Source: Paenibacillus sp. UNC451MF | GTDB taxonomy: Bacteria > Bacillota > Bacilli > Paenibacillales > NBRC-103111 | Direction: 5' to 3' | Length of the DNA stretch: 64,000 nucleotides | Assembly (NCBI RefSeq): GCF_000686845.1 | Contig: NZ_JMLS01000001.1 | Span: 372,001-436,000 of the forward strand | Part shown: positions 18,401 through 26,896 of the stretch, piece by piece | Numbering within the stretch: the stretch's first letter is position 1 | Layout: every line of letters starts with the position of its first letter | Made by a program: the position numbers and the translations under genes | The notes under the pieces: model-generated | What the model saw: the letters and a program-made list of their open reading frames with translations, nothing else | Told to the model about the DNA's origin: nothing | Database searches by the model: none

Positions 18401-19966
18401 TATGTCAAGTTTGTCGTTACTAGCACATATAATTCAGCTAAAACTTTTACAAGCATGAGTGAAATTGATTTTACAGGCGAGACGGTGCCCATGTCCTCGA
18501 ATGCGGATTTGTCCGATTTGAAAGTAAACGGGGAAACTGTACCTGGCTTCGCTTCTAATCAGTATAGCTATAAGTTGAATGTTCCCTACAGTACGACGGT
18601 AGCTGAGGTAACTTACAAGACGGCTGACGCGAAAGCAACCGTAGAGGTCGCTGGAGGAAATCAACTTGCTGTAGGCGATAACCTTGTAACGGTTAATGTG
18701 AAGGCACAGAACGGAAGTGCCCAACAATATACCCTTCTTATAAACAGGGCGGATCAAGAGCTTGCAACAAGTGCGGACCTGCTTGATTTGAAGTTAAACG
18801 GAAAAACGATAGATGGCTTTGCTTCCGATAAGCTTAATTATGTAGTCCATGTGCCAAATAGCACGACCGTAGCGGAAGTGACTTATAATCAGGCCGATGC
18901 AAGAGCAACGGTAACGATTACCGGAAGCGGTGAGCTCGCTGTTGGGGATAACCTGATCAAGGTCGATGTTAAGGGATCGGATGATACTTCTAAACGTTAT
19001 ACCGTTATTGTGAAACGGGCAAGCATCGCTCTATCCTCTAACGCGGATCTGACAGACTTGAAGATCAACGGGAAAACCGTGCCTGGCTTCGCATCCAATC
19101 TGCTAAGCTATGTGATGTATGTACCTATCGCTACACCTGAAGCCAAGGTGACTTATACCTTGTCTGACCCTAAAGCGGCTGCTGTTATAGTGGGAGAGGT
19201 TAAACTTTCTGTCGGCAGCAACTTGATTCTAGTTCATACTACGGCAGAGGATGGAACGGTCAAGCAATATGCTATTACAGTCATCCGATTAGGCTCTACC
19301 AATAATCACTCCTCCAGCGGTGGCTCTTCATCGCCAACGCCGCCAGTGGAGGTGGTCCCGACACCACCGGTGACTGAGACAAAACCGGATAAGCCGGAAG
19401 TAACCCCGACTCCAGAGCCAACCGTGCCGGTTGCGCTTAAGGATTTGGCCGGGCATTGGGCTGAATCGAACATCAATAGAGCCATAGCACTCGGCTTTAT
19501 TCAAGGGTATCCAGATGAGACATTCCAACCAAGTAAATCCGTAACTCGTGCTGAATTTGTGGTCATGTTAGCTCATGCTTTAAAGCTTCAAGGTGAACCG
19601 ATGAACTTGTCGTTCACAGATGCTAATGCAATTGGAGATTGGGCTAAACGAGAGATAGCCGCTGCTGTGAAGGCTGGAATCATTAACGGATATGAGGATG
19701 GAAGCTTCCAGCCGGATCAAAGGATATCCCGGGCTGAAATGATTGTTATGATCATGAGAGCCAAAGGCTTATCCTCAGATAGTCGAGTGACTTCCTTTGC
19801 AGATCAGAGCGATATTCCGCAGTGGGCGATGGGATCGATTGCTTTGGCAGAGGAGAAAGGGTTAGTTGACGGACTCCCTGGTAATCGTTTTGCTCCGAAG
19901 GATCAAGCCAATCGCGCGGAAGCTGTTGTAGTCCTGTTGAGGCTAATAGATAAAATGGGTAAGTAA
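15470..19966 (+). CDS. SLH-anchored multidomain surface metallophosphoesterase, 1498 aa
   Basis: Start TTG 15470 after AAAGGAGG. Domains by eye: signal peptide (1-32, ending VEAAG); chitobiase-C-like beta domain (about 40-115); calcineurin-like phosphoesterase (about 124-347) with all metal blocks (SDIHIG, NGDMINDN, GNHD, VHQP, GHSH); fibronectin-III-like (about 417-543); LamG-like (about 560-768); a helical linker; discoidin F5/8-C-like (about 850-1003); three cadherin-like beta-sandwich repeats (about 1007-1273, each opening like SNADLSDLKVNG); a Pro/Thr linker; and three SLH domains (about 1321-1498). It should act at the cell surface, held by the SLH domains to cell-wall polymer. The phosphoester substrate is unknown (nucleotide, teichoic acid, phytate or phospholipid are possible). 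The carbohydrate-binding-like domains suggest action on a polymer or glycan surface. Confidence 0.87.
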   Translation: MFSKARRLVSSVLVSAVVLSTLPISPAVEAAGVTMGAVDTPIASLPGGRYDEPKSITLSTTTPGAEIYYTLDGMTPNDKSLKYDNAPIQLSKTSNLSVIAKKDGVYSKTYTYGYIIKTKEKPLLQFVEMSDIHIGSHDVDPKYEVFFDTIASIFPKPDAIIMNGDMINDNGDHKGDDHKIVHDIFQSNLDRKGMDTTRMQVSIGNHDDSVAKVKEGYPNWFTEQANGYYETQIGGYYFFFLNGNNYNSDTTQRNWLKGRLAAITSDPANSNKPIFVNVHQPISNTVMDGQQGSNPNLNTDLKDYPQVVAFMGHSHLDINDDRSIYQKDFTSVNEGSMSYIEAEHGYFAATPAGLVSRFEFPVSQAAFVEIYPNRVEVDRVALNADFGDIYSGGTWSFNPQPPFNSSGAIAGEPWVIELKGSTNDEIKSNFKFTAVNRNKIAPAFKSTDRLSITDLDTVPKVVVPQAMDDQMVHHYEVAVTDRRTGQMVKSFNAFSDFYFSPVPNTMTYPLDGLQVQTKYSITVTAVDSYGNKSASLQETFTTGGTPPVLTPIDPATMWKQLVVDMNFDDNLSDQANGVTGLATAIGNVTYVAGKSNKAVSIPSGTTNYIDLGSRSDLKFGNGDFTVSFWHTGSLAGDQTVISNKDWNSGKNVGWYIGPATANNMTLNMANGTTRLDTGAGVGTEWHLFTIIVDRTNNVGKVYVDGVEKSSATAAGLGTSSLDTTYNIIIGADGKKGYAGASVTMDDLKIWKRTLSATEIKALSDSYKTVKLFTFEQLTALISQAHAFQSNASSVPGVSYPQDLLNSLKAQLAIAKSMTSSSDPKDIDNSYLELQWALDSTKAAVVYTFIPKTAFTVDSFSSYADNESALASNILDGSEATIWHSKYESPAADFPHWVILDTQNTQRFTGIRRTSRLSQTALEFPKDFILYASDNLADLKDDAFLNNAQNKAAGTFGNTWTGTAYKDFVALDKPLTGRYVKFVVTSTYNSAKTFTSMSEIDFTGETVPMSSNADLSDLKVNGETVPGFASNQYSYKLNVPYSTTVAEVTYKTADAKATVEVAGGNQLAVGDNLVTVNVKAQNGSAQQYTLLINRADQELATSADLLDLKLNGKTIDGFASDKLNYVVHVPNSTTVAEVTYNQADARATVTITGSGELAVGDNLIKVDVKGSDDTSKRYTVIVKRASIALSSNADLTDLKINGKTVPGFASNLLSYVMYVPIATPEAKVTYTLSDPKAAAVIVGEVKLSVGSNLILVHTTAEDGTVKQYAITVIRLGSTNNHSSSGGSSSPTPPVEVVPTPPVTETKPDKPEVTPTPEPTVPVALKDLAGHWAESNINRAIALGFIQGYPDETFQPSKSVTRAEFVVMLAHALKLQGEPMNLSFTDANAIGDWAKREIAAAVKAGIINGYEDGSFQPDQRISRAEMIVMIMRAKGLSSDSRVTSFADQSDIPQWAMGSIALAEEKGLVDGLPGNRFAPKDQANRAEAVVVLLRLIDKMGK

Positions 19967-19997
19967 CACCTTATCACATAGTAAACAATATTAAATT

Positions 19998-20054
19998 GTG
20001 ACCCGTGAGTTGATCACTTAGTAATAAAGTGAACCTCCTGCGGGTCACTTTTTT
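19998..20054 (+). terminator. Terminator after the SLH phosphoesterase
   Basis: GTGACCCG (19998-20005) pairs with CGGGTCAC (20041-20048). A smaller hairpin can form inside, and six T residues follow. Confidence 0.8.
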
Positions 20055-20254
20055 GTGGTTTGATTGAAAACTCCCCTCTCCCATGATATAAATGCAATCT
20101 TTCTTCTGTCTTTCTTCTAAGAGGTTTAACCATGTGACGTTGGATTTACCGAAAAAAAGCATTGGTGGGAGTGACCTAAACAGCATACTGATGTTAAGAC
20201 CCACACTTTCGAGTAGCTGTTGTCAATGGAAGCAATTGCTCTAGTGCGGTTATG

Positions 20255-20293
20255 AATGCATATTTTTGTCCGTCGGGGACAGAAGTATGCATT
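20255..20293 (+). other. Interrupted stem-loop, possible terminator or small RNA end
   Basis: AATGCATA (20255-20262) pairs with TATGCATT (20286-20293), and inner arms TGTCC/GGACA also pair. TTTGTTGTT follows. It is separate from the upstream terminator, so it may end an unannotated transcript. Confidence 0.4.
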
Positions 20294-20359
20294 TTGTTGT
20301 TCAGGCAGGTTAAACAGGTTGTGTGTGCGGCATCTTTTTTATGGAGTTGTAATTAGTGG

Positions 20360-20389
20360 TTGAAAATATGTGTGTTTGTGTGTTATTAT
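20360..20389 (+). promoter_or_regulatory. Candidate sigma-A promoter of the EamA transporter gene
   Basis: TTGAAA (20360-20365), an 18-base spacer and TATTAT (20384-20389), in a strikingly GT-alternating stretch. Confidence 0.5.
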
Positions 20390-20423
20390 GTGTGGGTCAG
20401 TGGGTGAGAGGGGATGACATCTT

Positions 20424-21281
20424 GTGATCATTGTGGCGGTGTTACTTGTTATTTGTTCGGGACTGACTCATGCGGTCTGGAATTTGTTTGCGAAAAAAAG
20501 TGAGGATAAGGGTTTGTTCCTGTGGGCAATCCTAATTCCCTCTATTGTGATTCTGCTTCCTACTTCAGTAATGGAACTTGTTCACGCCGACTTGCCGGCC
20601 TTAGGGTACTTGTTAGTTTTTCTTTCATTAGGGCTGCAGGCCGCCTATGGCTTATTGCTTACCGAAACGTATAAACACGGTGATTTATCTCAGGTGTATC
20701 CTGTCATGAGAGGGACTTCTACGCTGCTCATTCCGACAATAGGAGTTATTTTTCTGGGAGAATCCTTATCTGTATGGGGTTGGGTAGGTTTAGGCTGCAT
20801 CATAGCAGGGATTTTTATTATGAGTGGGCGGACATTTGGCCGCAATATCGGAGGGGCACAGCGAAAGCCGCTGCTGCTGGCATTGTCGGTTGGGTTATGT
20901 ACGACATTTTACGTGCTTGTAGATAAACTCAATTTACATAATTTATCTCCCTTCACATTATTGGAGATTGCAAATATCGGATTTGTATTGGGGATTTCCA
21001 AGTCTGTATTCGGCGTACCAAATATGAAAAAACAGCTAATGACGAATTGGAAAGGGATTGCGGTTGGGGCGATCTTGAATCCGGGCTCTTACTTGTTATT
21101 CCTCTATGCTATGAGCATTTCTCCATTGTCGCACATATCTCCAGTACGAGAGATAGGCATCGTATTTGGAACAATTCTGGGGGTATGGCTTCTGAAAGAA
21201 AAGCAAGGCACTCAACGAATCATCTCATCTGCCATTGTTGCGCTAGGCATTATGCTGGTGGCAGCGTTCGGCGCATCCTGA
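20424..21281 (+). CDS. EamA/DMT-family transporter
   Basis: The 285-residue protein has about ten hydrophobic helices arranged as two EamA repeats (about 1-140 and 145-285). The pattern VYPVMRGTSTLLIPTIGVIFLGE is typical of drug/metabolite transporters. Such proteins move amino acids, nucleotide precursors or other small metabolites across the cytoplasmic membrane; the substrate cannot be read. Start GTG 20424 follows GAGAGGGG. It appears monocistronic. Confidence 0.82.
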   Translation: MIIVAVLLVICSGLTHAVWNLFAKKSEDKGLFLWAILIPSIVILLPTSVMELVHADLPALGYLLVFLSLGLQAAYGLLLTETYKHGDLSQVYPVMRGTSTLLIPTIGVIFLGESLSVWGWVGLGCIIAGIFIMSGRTFGRNIGGAQRKPLLLALSVGLCTTFYVLVDKLNLHNLSPFTLLEIANIGFVLGISKSVFGVPNMKKQLMTNWKGIAVGAILNPGSYLLFLYAMSISPLSHISPVREIGIVFGTILGVWLLKEKQGTQRIISSAIVALGIMLVAAFGAS

Positions 21282-21367
21282 GCTAATCGTGAACAGAAAC
21301 TAAAAAATGTGAATATAGTACAAAAATAGATGAATATTGTGGGATCTGCTGCAATGTTCTTTTGTTA

Positions 21368-21397
21368 TATAATAAATGAAAGCGCTTTATGTAAGCG
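21368..21397 (+). promoter_or_regulatory. TATAAT box with overlapping cre-like CcpA site
   Basis: TATAAT lies at 21368-21373. TGAAAGCGCTTTAT (21377-21390) matches the cre consensus TGWNANCGNTNWCA at 12 of 14 positions. The palindrome AAGCGCTT occurs twice (21379 and 21392 region), 5 bases apart. The position just after the -10 box predicts repression by CcpA when glucose is present. Confidence 0.55.
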
Positions 21398-21492
21398 CTT
21401 CATTCAAAGTGCTATATAAGAGCTTTGACTAAAAATATCACGGAACCTGTCATTCTAATCGGTTATTTTCATTATTTTAGGGGGTCATAAAA

Positions 21493-22806
21493 ATGAAAAA
21501 AAGAAATCGAGTGATGCTTGCTTCAACCTTAAGTGGGCTGCTTCTTATGTCCGCGTGCGGAGGTGGTGACAATGGAGGAACCAAAGAAAGTCAACCTGCT
21601 AAGGTCGCCAATGATGTCAAACGAGACCCTGTAGAAATTACGTTTTACCGTCCCAATACAGGAACTACGGATGAGCAATTCATGGATTTGATGGGTAAAA
21701 AAATTAAAGAGAAGTTTCCGTATGTGACCCCAAAATTTATACCTTTCGGTACAGGAACCAGCATCAATGAGGTTATTGCATCTGGACAGGACCTTGATAT
21801 CGTCATTTTATCCATCGGTTTTGTCGCTCAATTCCAAAATTACAATTTGCAGACGGACTTGGGGGAATTTATTAAGAAGACGAATTACGATACGAGCCGT
21901 CTGGAAAAATCTACGTTTGATTTTATTAAGGACTATGGCAAAGGCAGCATATTTTCTCTGCCGATCTTTACAACGGCTGAAGTGCTAATGTACAACAAGG
22001 ACTTGTTCGATAAATTCGGTGTTTCTTATCCGACGGAGGGCATGACCTGGGACGATGTGTATGAAATCTCGAAAAAGATGTCCCGAAATGAGGGAGGCAC
22101 CCAATATTACGGTTTAATGACTTCCGTTTCACATATGGAGAGGGTAAACCAGCTATCGCTTCCGTTCGTCGATCCTAAGACGATGAAGCCTGTGGTGGAT
22201 TCGGAAAAATTCAAAATGTTTGCCGAAAACTTTGCTAGATTTTATAAAATTCCGGGAGCCGTTGTGCCGAAAGAAAGACAAGGGAAAGAGGCCGATCTAT
22301 TCATTAAGGACAGGACGCTTGCGATGTATGCATACTTTAACAGCACGATGGTAGGTGCTCCTGCGGATATGAACCTGGATGCCGTTCCACTTCCTTCGTT
22401 TAAAGAAGCGCCGGGAGTCGGATCTCAAATGTATCCTACGTTAGCGAGTGTAGCCAGCACAAGCAAGCATAAGGATGTAGCCTTCGATATCTTGGCCTAT
22501 TTGACTTCGGATGAAATGCAGGAGAAATTTGCGGCGGACGGCACGGGTATGCCGGTCGTGAATAATCCGAAGCTGATCGAATCGTTCGGCAGAGATATTC
22601 CGACGCTGAAAGGGAAAAATATTAAAGCGTTCTATCCGACCAAACCAGCGCCTATTTCTCCTAAAACGGTTTATGATGATATCGTGGAAAAACCGACTAC
22701 GGCTGCATTCAGAGAGGTTGCCCAAGATTTGAGCGACGTAAACACAGCCTTCCGTAAAGCGGCCGAGCAAGCGACCAAGGATATCGAAGCGGCAGCAAAG
22801 AAATAA
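21493..22806 (+). CDS. Extracellular sugar-binding lipoprotein (ABC transporter, family 1)
   Basis: The 437-residue protein has a lipoprotein signal ending LLLMSACGGG (lipobox Cys about residue 22), so it is tethered to the outer face of the membrane. The rest has the two-lobe layout of family 1 solute-binding proteins, including TAEVLMYNKDLFDKFGV and a TWDDVYEISKKM segment, typical of oligosaccharide binders. No permease genes follow; a terminator and an opposing regulator gene do. It may be an orphan binding protein that feeds a permease elsewhere, or a ligand sensor for the adjacent two-component system. Confidence 0.88.
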   Translation: MKKRNRVMLASTLSGLLLMSACGGGDNGGTKESQPAKVANDVKRDPVEITFYRPNTGTTDEQFMDLMGKKIKEKFPYVTPKFIPFGTGTSINEVIASGQDLDIVILSIGFVAQFQNYNLQTDLGEFIKKTNYDTSRLEKSTFDFIKDYGKGSIFSLPIFTTAEVLMYNKDLFDKFGVSYPTEGMTWDDVYEISKKMSRNEGGTQYYGLMTSVSHMERVNQLSLPFVDPKTMKPVVDSEKFKMFAENFARFYKIPGAVVPKERQGKEADLFIKDRTLAMYAYFNSTMVGAPADMNLDAVPLPSFKEAPGVGSQMYPTLASVASTSKHKDVAFDILAYLTSDEMQEKFAADGTGMPVVNNPKLIESFGRDIPTLKGKNIKAFYPTKPAPISPKTVYDDIVEKPTTAAFREVAQDLSDVNTAFRKAAEQATKDIEAAAKK

Positions 22807-22855
22807 GTCGCATATGGGGCGGTAGGCCTAACTAATATCGTTAAAATAATAAAAG

Positions 22856-22891
22856 CGGCAGCATCGAGACTCTCGAATGCTGCCGTTTTTT
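22856..22891. terminator. Bidirectional terminator between the binding protein and the response regulator
   Basis: CGGCAGCAT-CGAGA pairs with TCTCG-ATGCTGCCG with one bulge. T tracts are present on both strands, matching the convergent gene arrangement. Confidence 0.88.
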
Positions 22892-22900
22892 GCGCACGAA

Positions 22901-23587
22901 TCATAGCTTCTTCAGCACCTCGAATATTTTCAATTCGTTTACCGTTGCTACTACTTCTGCTGTACTTTGCATTTTGAACTTTTTCAGAATGCTGCCGACC
23001 TGTTTTTTAATCGTTTCATATTCAACGGTCCGTTCCTCCGAGATTTGCTTACGCGTTTTATTTTCGCAGAGAAGCTTGAGCACCTGCAGCTCGCTTGGGG
23101 TCAGCTCCGAAATAATTTGAATGACATAGAGCAGACTCGTTTCGGTCTTCTTGATGCGCACGAATTCTTCCCGTATTTTCTCAGCGATCATCGGACGGAT
23201 AGGGGAACGGTTGTAATATGCAGAGCGAATAGCCTCGACAATTTCTTCCTTTTCCGCAGTTTTAAGAATATAATCCATAATGCCGGTTTGAAAAGCGGCG
23301 AAAATAATGTTGTCATCCTTGTGCACGGTCAGAACAATAATTTTAATATGCGGAAGCTTCTCGTTAATTTGCTTGGCTGCATGAATGCCTGCTAACGGAT
23401 CCTCCATCTCGATATCCATCAAAATGATATCCGGTTGATGCAGCGCCGCGTACAGCACGGCTTCATAGCCTGAGCTAGCGGATGCAACACTCTCCATATC
23501 TTCGCAAGCGGCGATAATGCGCTCCAGTCTTCTGCGATGGGCCTCCATATCGTCCACGATAAGTATTTTTATATGATCCCCGTTCAT
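22901..23587 (-). CDS. Response regulator, NarL/LuxR type
   Basis: The 228-residue protein has a receiver domain (about 5-125) with acidic Asp12/Asp13, phospho-acceptor Asp58 in LMDIEM and the conserved Lys in YILKTA. A C-terminal LuxR-type helix-turn-helix (about 165-225; LTPSELQVLKLLCENKTRKQ opens it) follows. It is activated by phosphorylation from a partner kinase, encoded just upstream on the same strand. Likely targets are the flanking sugar-uptake genes; this is inferred from position only. Confidence 0.87.
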   Translation of the reverse strand: MNGDHIKILIVDDMEAHRRRLERIIAACEDMESVASASSGYEAVLYAALHQPDIILMDIEMEDPLAGIHAAKQINEKLPHIKIIVLTVHKDDNIIFAAFQTGIMDYILKTAEKEEIVEAIRSAYYNRSPIRPMIAEKIREEFVRIKKTETSLLYVIQIISELTPSELQVLKLLCENKTRKQISEERTVEYETIKKQVGSILKKFKMQSTAEVVATVNELKIFEVLKKL

Positions 23588-23701
23588 ATCAAGTGCCTCC
23601 CCTTTTTAACTCCCTTGTCTGAACCTTGGCGAATGGGGGTATATTTTATTCCCCTACCTTATTTTGCAATTCCAGAATAACTGCTGTTGATCGTGTTGAT
23701 C

Positions 23702-25204
23702 CTAAATAACAGGTAGATAAATACGGAACGTTGTGCCTTCACCTAGCTTGCTATCCACACTAATCTTGCCATCGTGGCCGGCAACGATTTTATGACAGTA
23801 AGAAAGACCGATCCCCCAATTATGAATCGACGGCTTGGTCGAGAAGAAAGGGGAGAAGATCATGTCCAGATGCTCCTTCGGCATACCAGGTCCATTGTCG
23901 GTGATAGAAATCATCCCCCAACTGTCCTGTCGGCCAAGATGAATGACGATGGCTCCGTCCGGAGAACCAGCTATCGATTCGAGAGCGTTTTCAATAATAT
24001 TATAAATCGCCTCAGCCATATGCTGCTGATCAATATAAGCTATTGGTACTTCTGCGCCGGCTACAAATTTGATATCTGTTTGAAGATTCCCCTGCTTGAC
24101 GAGGGACAGGGCCTCCTTAACAGGAGTGTTAAGACGAGACGGCTGCAGGTTCAGCTCGATCGATTTGAGCTTGTGGACCGCATCGCTTATACTCTCCATC
24201 GCGGCAGAACACGATTTCAGCATCAGGTCCAAACTGTACGAAGTATCTTCATCGTCTGCATGCTTCTCCTTCAAATATTCCGCCTCCGAACGGACAGCTA
24301 GCAGATGATTTTTCATCGCATGGGTAAAGGCTCTTGCCCCCAAGGAAGCTGTATCAATGCTTTTGTTGATTTGAACGTCCTGATTTTTGTGATAGGCTTC
24401 TATGGAATTGTACTTGAACACGATAAAAATGAGAAAGGCCAGCGCAGCAAACACAACGTAAGGAAATACATACAACGTTAACGGATACGAGCCGATTGGA
24501 GGCTGAAGGTAATTGTAATAGCCTTGCAGATAGGTTGCAATGACCAGGTTTTTGGGTGCCCATGAGAACAGTAGAAAATGGATCAGGACAACCGGAATCA
24601 GGCTCAAAATATGGTACAAAGCATAGTTTTTCAAAAAACGAATCTTCGGATAATTCATATAGTAATTGAGCAGCATCCAGAAGGCGATCACGATGAGCAC
24701 GTCTCCCGCATAACGGAAACCATATTCAAGAAAATGGATCGCGGAGCTTAACGACATCCCCTCCGTATTGGTACTATTTACGGCAATGTCTTGAAGCCAA
24801 ATTTGAATGCCCGGATCATAAAAAATCAAAGAAATGACGGAAAAAACGGCGATAGCCCCATAAATCCTGGCGTTCGTCCGTCTTCGGGAAGTGCGTGTAA
24901 AGGAAATGGCAAAGCATAAGAGCGATCCATTAAATAAAATAATGCCGCCGTTCAGCAAACGAATTAGCATGTTCACGTTAAATTTGGTTAGCACCAAGTA
25001 GTTCCACGTTCCCGGACTGAAGTTAAAGAACGTATGAATGATATTGTAATAGTAGTTGAATTTACTCAAATACAAAGTAAAGGAAACGAACGAAATAACC
25101 CATCCGAGGATGATGCCGAACATGAATCGGGTGGACAGGCTGTTTAATTTACGATAAGTGAGAAGAATCGAACAGACGATAAACAATAGCGTGAAATAGA
25201 TCAT
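23702..25204 (-). CDS. Sensor histidine kinase with multi-helix membrane domain
   Basis: The 500-residue protein has about seven hydrophobic helices in its first 265 residues. A dimerisation/phosphotransfer region follows with His in FTHAMKNHLLAVRSEAEYL (about residue 297), then an HATPase domain with NIIENALESI (N box), DNGPGMP (G1) and GIGLSYCHKI (G2). No large extracellular loop is obvious, so it may sense a ligand in or near the membrane, or through a binding-protein partner. It is encoded 115 bp upstream of the NarL-type regulator and divergent from the ABC/sulfatase operon. Confidence 0.87.
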   Translation of the reverse strand: MIYFTLLFIVCSILLTYRKLNSLSTRFMFGIILGWVISFVSFTLYLSKFNYYYNIIHTFFNFSPGTWNYLVLTKFNVNMLIRLLNGGIILFNGSLLCFAISFTRTSRRRTNARIYGAIAVFSVISLIFYDPGIQIWLQDIAVNSTNTEGMSLSSAIHFLEYGFRYAGDVLIVIAFWMLLNYYMNYPKIRFLKNYALYHILSLIPVVLIHFLLFSWAPKNLVIATYLQGYYNYLQPPIGSYPLTLYVFPYVVFAALAFLIFIVFKYNSIEAYHKNQDVQINKSIDTASLGARAFTHAMKNHLLAVRSEAEYLKEKHADDEDTSYSLDLMLKSCSAAMESISDAVHKLKSIELNLQPSRLNTPVKEALSLVKQGNLQTDIKFVAGAEVPIAYIDQQHMAEAIYNIIENALESIAGSPDGAIVIHLGRQDSWGMISITDNGPGMPKEHLDMIFSPFFSTKPSIHNWGIGLSYCHKIVAGHDGKISVDSKLGEGTTFRIYLPVI

Positions 25205-25289
25205 GTTGAACGACTCCAGATGTCAGATTACGGATGGATAGAAAAGGGGGAATAAAACTTTCACCTTCTGCGACCGACTCGAATTCCCC

Positions 25290-25320
25290 TATACTATAGA
25301 CAGCGACGAAAGCGTAATCA
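25290..25320 (+). promoter_or_regulatory. Candidate promoter -10 and cre-like site of the ABC/sulfatase operon
   Basis: TATACT (25290-25295) resembles a -10 box. CGAAAGCGTAATCA (25307-25320) matches the cre consensus at 12 of 14 positions and would cover the transcription start, predicting carbon catabolite repression. The -35 box is unclear. Confidence 0.4.
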
Positions 25321-25351
25321 TTATGATAACAAAACAAGGGATGGATGTAAA

Positions 25352-26668
25352 ATGAAAAAAGTAATAGGCGCCGCATTAGCGGGTACCTTGTTGGTTGGAC
25401 TTGCAGCGGGCTGCGGGGATAAACCGGCCGATAATAAAGCAGCGGGGAACGGGTCGGCTTCAGACTCGAATACGATTAATCTTCGGATGACCATACTTCC
25501 TGACGACTTGGAAACGACCAAGCTGGCGTATGAAGAATTTAAGAAAGACAATCCGAACATTAACGTTCAATTCGAGACGATTCCTCAAGCGCAATACTAT
25601 GAAAAACTGCGTTTGCAATTATCTGGTGGAGAAAAAATCGATTTGTTCGGCGGCAATATGGACGTGTTCCTGGATACAGGCATTTTGGAGCCTTTGGATG
25701 ATTACATCAAAAAAGGCAATGTGGATGTATCCGGCTTCGGTCCTTTGTACGACGGCATGAAGGTAAACGATAAAATGTATGGCTTGCCATACCGCAAATC
25801 GAATTACATGCTTTATTACAACAAAACGTTGTTCGACCAAATGAACGTGCCTTATCCTAAGGCGGACATGACATGGGATGAGTTCAGAGACTTAGCCAAG
25901 AAAATGACCAAAGGCGAAGGTGCCAACAAAATTTATGGCGCATACCTGCAGCAATGGGCCCAAACCTGGTACATGCAGTCCGTTCAGACAGGGGCATCCA
26001 TCATTGATAAGGATTTGACTCCGTTCAAGAAAGCACTCCAATTCCGTAAGGATATGGAGAAAGACGGCTCTATTATGCCATGGTCCGAGCAGGTAACCAC
26101 TTCCGCACACTACAATTCGGCGTTCCAAAAGGGCAACGTAGCGATGAATCTTATCGGTGACTGGCATGTAGCGCAGCTTCGTCAAGCGGAAGCGGATAAA
26201 AAAATCAGCTTTGACTGGGACGTTGTACCGATTCCTCATCCACCGGGCGTAGCCGCGAATACAAGCTTAGCGACTCCGGTGTCGATCATGATCAACAAAG
26301 ATTCTAAGAACAAAGAAGCGGCATTCAAGCTGCTGCAATATTTGACAGGCGCCAAAGGAGCAAAGGTATTCGCATCCAAGGGCTTCCTGACAGGCTTCAC
26401 CAATGATGACATCCGTAAAGCCTATGTAGGCGATGGCAGTATGAAGCCGAAGAACATTCACTACTTCGTGGAACAAAAAGAGTATCCGGAATATCCTCTG
26501 CTTCCTGGCGTGAAAAACATCGTCGTAGGCAACATTTATTTGCAGGAAGGCGAGCTTGCTTTGTCCGGCGGCCAAACAGTCGACCAAGCGATTCAAAAGA
26601 TTGGTGAGCGTGTTCAGAAAGAATGGGCGGATAAATACGCAAAGGATTACAAAGCAGGTAAAAAATAA
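25352..26668 (+). CDS. Carbohydrate ABC transporter substrate-binding lipoprotein
   Basis: The 438-residue family 1 solute-binding protein has a lipoprotein signal ending VGLAAGCGDK (Cys about residue 21). Typical motifs are GLPYRKSNYMLYYNKTLFDQ and MTWDEFRDLAKKM. It captures an oligosaccharide outside the membrane for the permeases encoded downstream. Its promoter faces away from the two-component genes, whose regulator probably controls it. The gap of 228 bases to the permease contains a weak stem-loop, as is common where the binding protein is made in excess. Confidence 0.9.
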   Translation: MKKVIGAALAGTLLVGLAAGCGDKPADNKAAGNGSASDSNTINLRMTILPDDLETTKLAYEEFKKDNPNINVQFETIPQAQYYEKLRLQLSGGEKIDLFGGNMDVFLDTGILEPLDDYIKKGNVDVSGFGPLYDGMKVNDKMYGLPYRKSNYMLYYNKTLFDQMNVPYPKADMTWDEFRDLAKKMTKGEGANKIYGAYLQQWAQTWYMQSVQTGASIIDKDLTPFKKALQFRKDMEKDGSIMPWSEQVTTSAHYNSAFQKGNVAMNLIGDWHVAQLRQAEADKKISFDWDVVPIPHPPGVAANTSLATPVSIMINKDSKNKEAAFKLLQYLTGAKGAKVFASKGFLTGFTNDDIRKAYVGDGSMKPKNIHYFVEQKEYPEYPLLPGVKNIVVGNIYLQEGELALSGGQTVDQAIQKIGERVQKEWADKYAKDYKAGKK

Positions 26669-26685
26669 TTTAGTAGAAAAATAAA

Positions 26686-26717
26686 GGTTCCCATGTTGTC
26701 CTTGATAGAGTGGAACC
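26686..26717 (+). promoter_or_regulatory. Intercistronic stem-loop between binding protein and permease
   Basis: GGTTCC (26686-26691) pairs with GGAACC (26712-26717), with no T tract after it. It may protect the 3' end of the binding-protein message or attenuate read-through. Confidence 0.35.
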
Positions 26718-26896
26718 AGCACAGTTAGTGGGGAAAGATGCTTTCAGCGCGAGTTTTGGCTTATCGTCATCACCATAAGAAATTCCAATTGACGATAAAC
26801 AAGATGGTTAAGCCGGCTGGAGGCATTTTCCCCACGGGTTGCTTCACTTTATCACAGACTTATGGGATCACCTACAACAGAAGGGAGTGGAACCGC

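Larger units (their letters stand above)
19967..20423. other. 457-bp intergenic region with two stem-loops and a promoter
   Basis: No convincing gene was found. It holds the terminator of the SLH protein, a second stem-loop at 20255-20293, and a GT-rich promoter region for the EamA transporter. A 76-codon minus-strand frame at 19974-20204 has no usable ribosome binding site and overlaps the terminator. Confidence 0.6.

Noticed and set aside
19974-20204. Minus-strand 76-codon frame after the SLH protein
   Set aside because: No ribosome binding site, overlap with the terminator hairpin and no recognisable protein pattern.
26738-26896. N-terminal extension of the MalF-type permease from ATG 26738
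   Set aside because: The extra 53 residues are basic and polar, unlike family members. GTG 26897 has a good ribosome binding site and the expected N terminus.
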